25,359 nt of DNA, taken from assembly GCA_027604005.1 (NCBI GenBank), contig JADGJT010000335.1, positions 1-25,359 of the forward strand. Reading direction: 5' to 3'. Positions 19,470-25,359 of this stretch are shown here, piece after piece (position 1 is the first letter of the stretch; the number at the start of each line of letters is the position of its first letter). The notes under the pieces were generated by a model. It saw only the letters and a program-made list of their open reading frames with translations, had not been told where the DNA came from and made no database searches. Position numbers and translations under genes: made by a program. This stretch comes from Dinochytrium kinnereticum. Lineage: Eukaryota; Chytridiomycota; Chytridiomycetes; Chytridiales; Chytridiaceae.

Positions 19470-19887
19470 ATGTCAATGATAACGTTGTTTATGCTGCTGG
19501 CCTTCACTGTCCTCTGCCATGCTCAAGCAAGTAAGCTCGAAACATCTTCTCAGTCGGGAAAGCTCTTATGGTCAATGCTATGGAGGAGTACATGAAGATC
19601 GTCAAACCACAACGTGATACAACTATAATAAGACAACTGGCCACAGTTATGAAATAGTTCACTGAAACCCTTTCGAAGGCCGAGAAGGACTTATTTGGAG
19701 ATATCGTTGACAAAATTACTGAAGATTTTGAGGAAAAGTCGGGAAAGTTGCAAATTTTCGATGACAGACTCCGTAGGTTTCGACAACAAAACTCTGTACG
19801 GGCAACCTCCGTAAAAGCAAGACCAGAGGCCGGTATACTTACAGACAACATCATGAATAAAAGGCTGAGGTCGGATTGTGACAATTG
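19470..19887 (+). pseudogene. Small secreted protein gene, apparently disrupted
   Basis: ATG 19470 opens a clear signal peptide (MSMITLFMLLAFTVLCHAQA). Immediately after it lies GTAAGCTCG and, 23 bases later, CTTCTCAG; removing that 23-base segment restores a long helical frame beginning IGKALMVNAMEEYMKIVKPQ. A TAG at 19654-19656 then interrupts the frame. It continues with the same amphipathic character (FTETLSKAEKDLFGDIVDKI, later FDDRLRRFRQQNSV) to TGA at 19885-19887. So the locus has one frame change, or an exceptionally short intron, and one in-frame stop. The simplest reading is a recently decayed gene for a secreted helical protein. A second small intron covering the TAG (GTTATG to TTCGAAG, 33-36 bases) would also restore a full frame. 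No family recognised. Confidence 0.45.
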
Positions 19888-20164
19888 AAGGCATTCCATA
19901 TTCTTCTTCACTGCTAATTCCATTCCCTTTAATGAGCAGTGTCTGTTTTCGTTAATACTTTGTGTTTTGTCTAATCATTTTTCTCATTCCAAAACCTTTT
20001 GTCGTACGTTTACTATGAGTCTGTCTTAAATGGAAAACGCTATTTTAATTGCTTCTCGATTGTTTCTTGTCATAAGAAGGTTGAAGGCCAAATTTTGAGT
20101 TTTGTTCCGGCACATTGCTTGGCATTCCCCCCAGCAGCCGTTTCTAAAACTATCTTCGTATCCC
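19888..20164. other. AT-rich intergenic DNA between converging genes
   Basis: About 280 bases between the end of the secreted-protein locus and the end of the LRR gene. It is T-rich on the plus strand. No further gene or element was seen. Confidence 0.5.
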
Positions 20165-23100
20165 CTACGGTGCTTTCAATTTGAACGTATTGTCCAGCTT
20201 ACTACAAGATGAAGAGGTATCATTAAAAATCTAAACGAAGAGGGATTGTGAAAGTTCTTCAACGACGGACAACCACAGGTAAAAGTTAAAATGAGGACTC
20301 ACAAGTACGTTAAAGTTGTCAGCTCGCTCAAGCTGGTCGGGATGGGACCGCTCAAGTCATTCTTCTGAAGCCATCTGAACCCATGAAAAAAAAGCCCCAA
20401 TTGGCGAAAAAGATTTTAATTAAAATAGTACTTCAACATAGAAACAACAATATAAAATAATAATAATAAAAAAAAAAACCGAAAAGAAAAAAAATAATGT
20501 GACAGATGAAAAATAGTAGAAAAGCAGTCGTAGGTATGCTTACAAAAATGTCAAAGCTTTTAAATCTCCCAGGCTTGTCGGGATGGGACCACTTAATGCA
20601 TTATATGAAAGATTTCTAATCTTATTAGATCAAAGTTCGAAAGCATGTCTAGTTCCCACGAAATTTAACCATTCTCGTTGCATCACATAGAATTTTACGA
20701 AGAGGAAAAGAAGATGATACTGAAAAAAATTCTTACAATGTTGTCAAGGATTTCAATCCTCCGAGGCTTATCGGAATGGGGCCACTTAACCTATTAGAAG
20801 AGAGACAGCTATTTATACAACAAAAAAGCAGAAAAATGTTAACCATAAGATCTGCAACACGGATTGTTTTATTATTTAAAAACAGATATCTCAGAGAAAT
20901 CCTTTAAGAGAGAAAAAGGACTTACAGGCATGTCAAAAATTTTAATTCTCCCAAGACTGTCGGGATAGGGCCACTGAAATTGTTCGTTGAAAGATCTCTA
21001 ACATATTAAAATATTCAAGTAAGAACAAAGATTCATAGAGCCATCCATCCACAAAAAAAAACTCCCTTGACTATAACTTACAATTCAATTAAGGACGTTA
21101 AACCCCCGAGGCTTATCGGTAGGGAACCGCTCAAGTTATTTTTAAGAAGATATCTATAAATTTTGGGTCATGCACCTCCCAAGTTTGGGAAAGTAACAGA
21201 GTTAATGAATATATCAAAAAGTGAAAGGAAGTCCAAAAGCAATGAAAAGCACTTACAATCTTGACAAGGATTTTAAATCTCCTAGGCTTGTCGGGATCGG
21301 ACCACTTAATTTATTTTCAGATAAATTTCTGTAAATGGATTAATATGTTTGCAAAAAAAGGAGACAAAAAAAAAAGGAAAAAAGGCTAAAATCATTCCCA
21401 AACATATCAACGAAGACATGTGCGAAGGATTTAAACAAAAACAGTAAGATTTATGAAAATTAACAAAAAGAAATTGAGAGAGACAAGAAAAGCAACTACA
21501 AATAGGTTAAGGACGACAGTTCCCCAAGACTTATTGGAATAGGACCGCTTAAGTTATTTTTGGAAAGATTTCTGCAATTCGCGAATGAGATTGTTGCAAA
21601 GAAGGAAAAAAATATGTGTTAATAACCTCATGTTTTTCTAATAAGACATTGGAAGCCCTTCAATTGAATAACCTTTTCTAAAAAATCACCAAGAGAAATA
21701 TCCAAAATGTACGCACAAATATGTCAACGACGCCAGCTCCCCAATTCTCGACGGGATAGTCCCGCTCAAGTCGTTATTCGAAAGATATCTATATAATGAA
21801 ATACAAAAACCAAAAACCAAAACCGAAAGACAAGTGTGAGACGAAAGTAAGTTCAATCCATTAACTAGTAGATATATTCGAATTGCATGATGCTTCCGGG
21901 GCGGAAAACAAGCTATTGGCCAAAAAAAAAAGGACTTACAGGGTTCTTAAAGAATTCAGCTTACATAGACTGGATGGAATGTCACCGCTTAAATCGTTGT
22001 ACGAAAGGTCTCTGAATTTATGAATCAATACGTTTAAAAGATGGAAAGCAAGAACAAATGGATCGAGAATCAATAATAAAACCCGTGACCCTCGCTCGTC
22101 GCTTTTATAAAGATAAAGAAATACAGTTGTAGGCAAAATGGTGCTTACAATGATGTTAAGCATTTCAATTGTACCAGGCTTGTCGGAATAGGGCCGCTCA
22201 AGTGGTTTTCTTGCAGTTGCCTATCCTCGATAAGACAAATCAAGAGAATTAATTATGTGGAACTCACAGTTCTGCTAAGGATTTCCACTCCCCTAGGTTC
22301 GCCGGAATCACACCGCTCAAATTGTTAGCGAGAAGGTTTCTTGCATTATAAATATATCAAAATATTACAAAGAATAGATACGGAAACGGTTAATTTGGCT
22401 TTTGCAAATCAATAGTAATAGAATCTGGCTTTTTGCATCACATGTCTTGACAGATAACTATAAGAAGTACTGAAATGTGACTTACAACTCTCTTAAAGAT
22501 ATCATCTTGTAGAAGGTGATCGGTATAGGACCGCTCAAAAGGTTTCGAAAAAGATATCTTTAAGGTATACACCGAACAATTTCGACATGGACCAAAAGAG
22601 AGTAAATAAATATTATTGAAACCAATACTGACAAAAAAATGGAATATCTATCCTGTTCTAGGAAATCGAAACTACGGATGAGCCACGAAAGGAGTACTTA
22701 CAAAACTGTCAACGATTTCAACTTTTCGAAGCTTGTAGGGATGTGACCACTCAAGTCGTTTTCTGACAGATTTCTACCTAAGATAAGTCAAAATCCTCCA
22801 AAGCAGTGAAAAGGAAGGTGAATAGATATCAAGCAAAATAACTAAAGTGGCATCGTTTTGCAAACTGCTCTTCATGAAAAACAAACACGATTAATGTCAA
22901 ATAGGAACTTACAACACAGTCAAAGAAGACAACTCCCCGAAGCTAGTCGGTATGGGACCGTCCAATTTATTGCATGAAAGATCTCTACAAAAAAAAATAG
23001 ATTAATATTCATGCCAGCCAAAACCAAAGGAAAGTAAAGGGTATCCTCATATTATTATAGGTCTTATTCTTTTTTAGAAAATAGCCCTGGAGGGATAGTG

Positions 23101-24051
23101 AAAAGATCACTTACAAGACTGTTAACGATTTTAGATTTCCAAAAGAAGTCGGAATAGGACCGTCGAAGTGGTTCTGTGAAAGATTCCTGTATATTATAGA
23201 TAGTCAATATATTCAGAGGAGTGAAAAAAAGCGTGGACGATGAGGGGTCATTAATCCTCTTTAATCACATATATCCAGATTAATGACACTTACAAGTTTG
23301 TTAAAGAAGACAAATTCGCAAGACTTGTCGGTATCGGACCGCTTAGCGTATTAGATGAAAGATCTCTATATGCGTAGATGGATCAAAACACAGTAAAGCA
23401 TGGGAAAAAATCCATTTCCCCCCAAATCCTTATAGATCTGGGTCGTTTCTTCGTAAACAGATAGCCCAGGTTAAAACATAACTTACAAGACTGTCAAAGA
23501 CTTTAAATTTCCAAGGCTATTCGGGATACAGCCGTTCAAGAAATTCTTCTGAAGATATCTACAAGCAATGTATCAAAAAGATTCAACGAACGAAGAATAA
23601 GATAGATGGTTAGTGACCACAACAACAACATCAAAATATGCTTTGAAAGTTGATAGAAACTAAGGAGAAATATCTTCAAAGGCTTACAGCTCTTTTAAGT
23701 ATGTCAAATCCTTCAGACTTATTGGAATCGGGCCGACGATGGTATTTGCTGAGAGATTTCTGCAGATCCAAAGGTCCCAACACAGGCAAAAAAAAGGTTA
23801 CTAAAATACCCAAAATATCCCAAATTTAGGGATCCTCGTCTGACGTTTCTTAATACACAGATAACCGCCAGAGGGATGATGTATGAAGGACTTGCTCCGA
23901 GTAGATATCAAAGAGAGAACACGCACACACGCTGGATACGCCCTGAGGGGTCACATACTATTCTTCCATTTGGATCGCAGCAGTCTGTTGTTCTTATCAC
24001 TACGGATGGAAAAGCACCCGTTAGGATGGTGCAGTCGGCAACAGTGGACAT
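20165..24051 (-). CDS. Leucine-rich-repeat protein with one LRR per 72-nt exon
   Basis: Predicted 485-residue LRR protein from 20 exons. Exon 1 (24051-23927) encodes an LRR N-cap with paired Cys (VADCTILTGAFP; TTDCCDPNGRIVCDPSGRIQ), the layout seen in plant-type extracellular LRR proteins. Eighteen exons of exactly 72 bases follow, each encoding one 24-residue repeat of the form LxLSxNxLSGPIPxSLGxLx; examples are NLSYNALSGPIPTSLGDLKA and YLQKNFLNGCIPNSLGNLKS. Every intron interrupts the same Leu codon at phase 2, so each exon could be lost or duplicated without changing frame. The final exon is short and uncertain: an acceptor at 20202 gives KLDNTFKLKAP then TAG at 20165. No membrane helix is seen at the C-terminus. 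No signal peptide precedes the N-cap in the open frame; in-frame stops lie just upstream, so a leader exon may be missing or lost. The role is presumably protein recognition; the ligand is unknown. Confidence 0.88.
20303..23759 (-). repeat. Array of 18 LRR exons, each 72 nt
   Basis: Exon boundaries in transcription order: 23759-23688, 23558-23487, 23365-23294, 23186-23115, 22984-22913, 22773-22702, 22557-22486, 22339-22268, 22220-22149, 22011-21940, 21788-21717, 21571-21500, 21328-21257, 21153-21082, 20997-20926, 20808-20737, 20615-20544, 20374-20303. Donors are mostly GTAAG, with GTGAG, GTGCG and GTAGT variants; acceptors end in AG, usually TAG or CAG. Introns range from 47 to 171 bases and show no obvious similarity to one another, while the exons keep the LRR consensus. 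Confidence 0.88.
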
Positions 24052-24286
24052 GAGATAAGGTGAAGGGCAAATGTTGGGTGATGGATTGATCCAATGTCAC
24101 ACAAGCTTGCATGATACCCCACACAAGCATGCTGACACGGTCAGCTTAGAATTCAGATGCGATGAATAAACATGAGCAAAGAAGGGTATGGTGGTGCGTA
24201 ACTCGCGATGGGTTGTGATTTGGAAAGGAGCGGACTTGTCAACGGACTCTCAAATGCAACGGTCAGGAATTAACTAGACACCGGAA
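24052..24286. other. Upstream region of the LRR gene
   Basis: Directly upstream of the LRR N-cap. It contains a pair of similar short motifs (ACACAAGCTTGCATG and ACACAAGCATGCTGAC, plus strand 24099-24136). I found no signal-peptide exon that would splice in frame to the N-cap, and no AG acceptor between the upstream in-frame TGA and the N-cap Cys. Confidence 0.4.
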
Positions 24287-24508
24287 TTGCATGGACTATC
24301 AAGAACTGCCAAACGAGTCTCAGCACAACCTTCAAGTATCAGCCAGATCACCGAATTCATAGTTATTCCATCATTCAGAAACCTCAGAAGCAGACCACCG
24401 TGGAAGACCCTCACCCGAGATATGTCAGCTGAGCAATTCTTCAAGTTCAAGAAAAGTCTCATCATCAAATTCAACTCGGAAAAGGTTCCCAAGGAATCTG
24501 CGAAATAA
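24287..24508 (+). pseudogene. Retrotransposon gag-like fragment
   Basis: A 73-residue open frame whose second half (PPWKTLTRDMSAEQFFKFKK, then LIIKFNSEKVPKESAK) has the Trp, Phe and Lys spacing of the retrotransposon Gag core. A +1 shift after the stop gives KWGTQQWLRQ, similar to the Trp and LRQ motif that usually follows, and is then interrupted by a stop. It therefore reads as a decayed gag remnant on the plus strand, opposite to the neighbouring copia fragment. The assignment is by eye and tentative. Confidence 0.4.
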
Positions 24509-24576
24509 AGTGGGGGACCCAGCAATGGCTCAGACAGTAAGGATGCAACGGTCCATGTCAGGAACCTCCGGTACAC

Positions 24577-24894
24577 TGTGGATGTATAAGAACAACAACC
24601 AACAAGCACGACGCAAAAGATAACAATATAGTCTTAATACAGTGTATTTGATGAAACAAAACAGAGGGGTGAGCACACTAGTCACTACGAGAAGACGTAT
24701 TGGGGTTGAAGGTACCTGAGGAAACAAAACAGAGGGGTGAGCACACTTGTCACTATGAGAAGATAGTGACAGAAAAAGGAAAAGAGGTTGCTTTTATAGG
24801 GGTGTCACTCCATCAAATAATAAAAGTTTGAGAGGAAAATAAGGCATGTTTCTCAGATGGCACGATGAACGGAAAAGGGGATCAAAGATTCCGC
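24577..24894 (-). mobile_element. LTR-like segment of a Ty1/copia element
   Basis: Read on the minus strand this segment starts TGCGGAATC right after a short G-rich tract (GCGGGGACG, a candidate polypurine tract), contains a TATA-like CCCTATAAAAGC, and ends ACATCCACA. It therefore has TG...CA termini and is about 318 bases long. It lies immediately downstream of the copia RNase H end on the same strand, where a 3' LTR is expected. No second LTR copy is in the window, so the exact borders are inferred. Confidence 0.45.
24653..24763. repeat. Tandem 43-bp repeat within the LTR-like segment
   Basis: Two copies (24653-24695 and 24721-24763, 68 bases apart) start GAAACAAAACAGAGGGGTGA and end GAGAAGA and differ at two positions. 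The second copy overlaps a perfect 8-bp inverted repeat, GTCACTAT-GAGAAG-ATAGTGAC at 24750-24771. Confidence 0.75.
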
Positions 24895-24959
24895 ACGTCC
24901 CCGCAAAGTGGAATGCAGAAACTTGAACGTTGGTTGTTTTTTTTTTGTTGTGGAAAGCG

Positions 24960-25113
24960 AAAGGTGGGAGAAAGAAAATTGGAGAGGAAGAGTTTTTTTA
25001 GTAAAGACCAAGGGCGCGACGGAGGGCTGGAAATCGGACTTAGGGAGAGGTTTGGTGAAGATGTCCGCTATCATGTCTTTGGAGGCAGTAAACGACTCCG
25101 ATGATGCCGTTGT
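24960..25113 (-). pseudogene. Ty1/copia polyprotein C-terminal remnant (RNase H end)
   Basis: The minus-strand frame reads TASKDMIADIFTKPLPKSDF. The ADIFTKPLP motif is the well-known C-terminal signature of Ty1/copia RNase H domains. The fragment is cut off on its upstream side at about 25113, exactly where the right inverted repeat copy begins, so reverse transcriptase and integrase are missing. This element cannot be autonomous. Confidence 0.7.
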
Positions 25114-25359
25114 TTATTGTAATTTTATTGGGATAACTTCTGGGCACAATAGATTCCGAGGTGTCAGAGCTGGGACAGAGGATCGGGCAGTCTTGTATGT
25201 ATTGATGAGGAGGGACATTTATAATATATATATCCCTCTCACTCATGTGTTATGACTTTGCCTTATCCATTGTCCCATTGTACTCTGCTACGGACTTCGA
25301 GGGCACCCATCAGCTTCATCCGCTGATGTGCGTGACTCCCTCGCTATCACCGTCACTTT
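25114..25359 (+). repeat. Inverted repeat copy, right (truncated by window end)
   Basis: Matches the reverse complement of 16932-17179 at about 94%. It includes the same AT-rich box (25219-25231) and the start of the membrane-type open frame (ATG 25243), here with a one-base deletion about 30 bases into the frame. It continues past the right edge of the window. Confidence 0.85.

Noticed and set aside
19470..19887. Nuclear reassignment of TAG as a sense codon
   Set aside because: The long, well-supported genes in the window contain no in-frame TAG and end normally, so a local disruption is simpler.
20303..23759. Regular spacing suggesting a CRISPR-like or satellite array
   Set aside because: The repeated units are 72-base coding exons with GT-AG introns of variable length, which explains the periodicity.
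24865..25255. Plus-strand open frames across the copia/repeat junction
   Set aside because: They run antisense to the copia RNase H signature and then through the repeat's AT-rich box; composition is Lys/Gly-rich and not protein-like.
1..25359. tRNA or rRNA genes
   Set aside because: No T-arm like GGTTCGANTCC with a matching acceptor stem and no conserved rRNA blocks were noticed on either strand.

Overview
The window looks like nuclear DNA of a fungus, most probably a zoosporic (chytrid-type) fungus. The reasons are genes split by short GT-AG introns (mostly 47-170 nt), long Ser/Pro-rich tails, AT-rich intergenic DNA, a TmcB-like polytopic membrane protein of the kind abundant in chytrids, a fungal-type bestrophin, and retrotransposon fragments. 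The taxon is inferred from gene content. No rRNA, tRNA, CRISPR array or prokaryotic operon was seen.

Left part (1-13,805) is a compact run of housekeeping-type genes. In order they are: a bestrophin/RFP-TM anion channel (8 exons, minus); a divergently transcribed F-box-like protein (2 exons, plus); a 12-exon TmcB-like membrane protein of about 1,404 residues (minus); a divergently transcribed intronless O-fucosyltransferase-like glycosyltransferase (plus); an unrecognised 218-residue ORF (plus); and a 4-exon TMEM242-like small membrane protein (plus). Reading frame was checked across every splice junction proposed here, and the frames join without stops.

Middle part (13,806-17,990) is gene-poor. 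It holds T-rich 3' sequence, a perfect 9-bp palindrome, coding-like remnants on both strands, a putative two-exon coiled-coil protein, an unexplained GC-rich island, and the left copy of an inverted repeat (about 94% identical) whose other copy runs off the right end of the window.

Right part (17,988-24,051) lies between the two inverted repeat copies. It has an F-box plus ankyrin-repeat protein (minus), a small signal-peptide gene broken by a TAG and a frame change or ultra-short intron (plus), and the most striking locus of the window. That locus is a leucine-rich-repeat gene (minus) in which 18 consecutive exons are each exactly 72 nt, each encodes one 24-residue plant-type LRR, and all introns are phase 2. 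To its right (24,287-25,113) are retrotransposon scraps: a gag-like fragment, an LTR-like segment with an internal tandem repeat, and the C-terminal end of a Ty1/copia RNase H.

Functionally the left genes are independent cellular genes arranged as divergent pairs. The right segment resembles accessory, recognition-type gene content (F-box/ankyrin, secreted protein, expandable LRR) in a repeat-rich setting. Functions come from family resemblance read by eye; no database search was possible.
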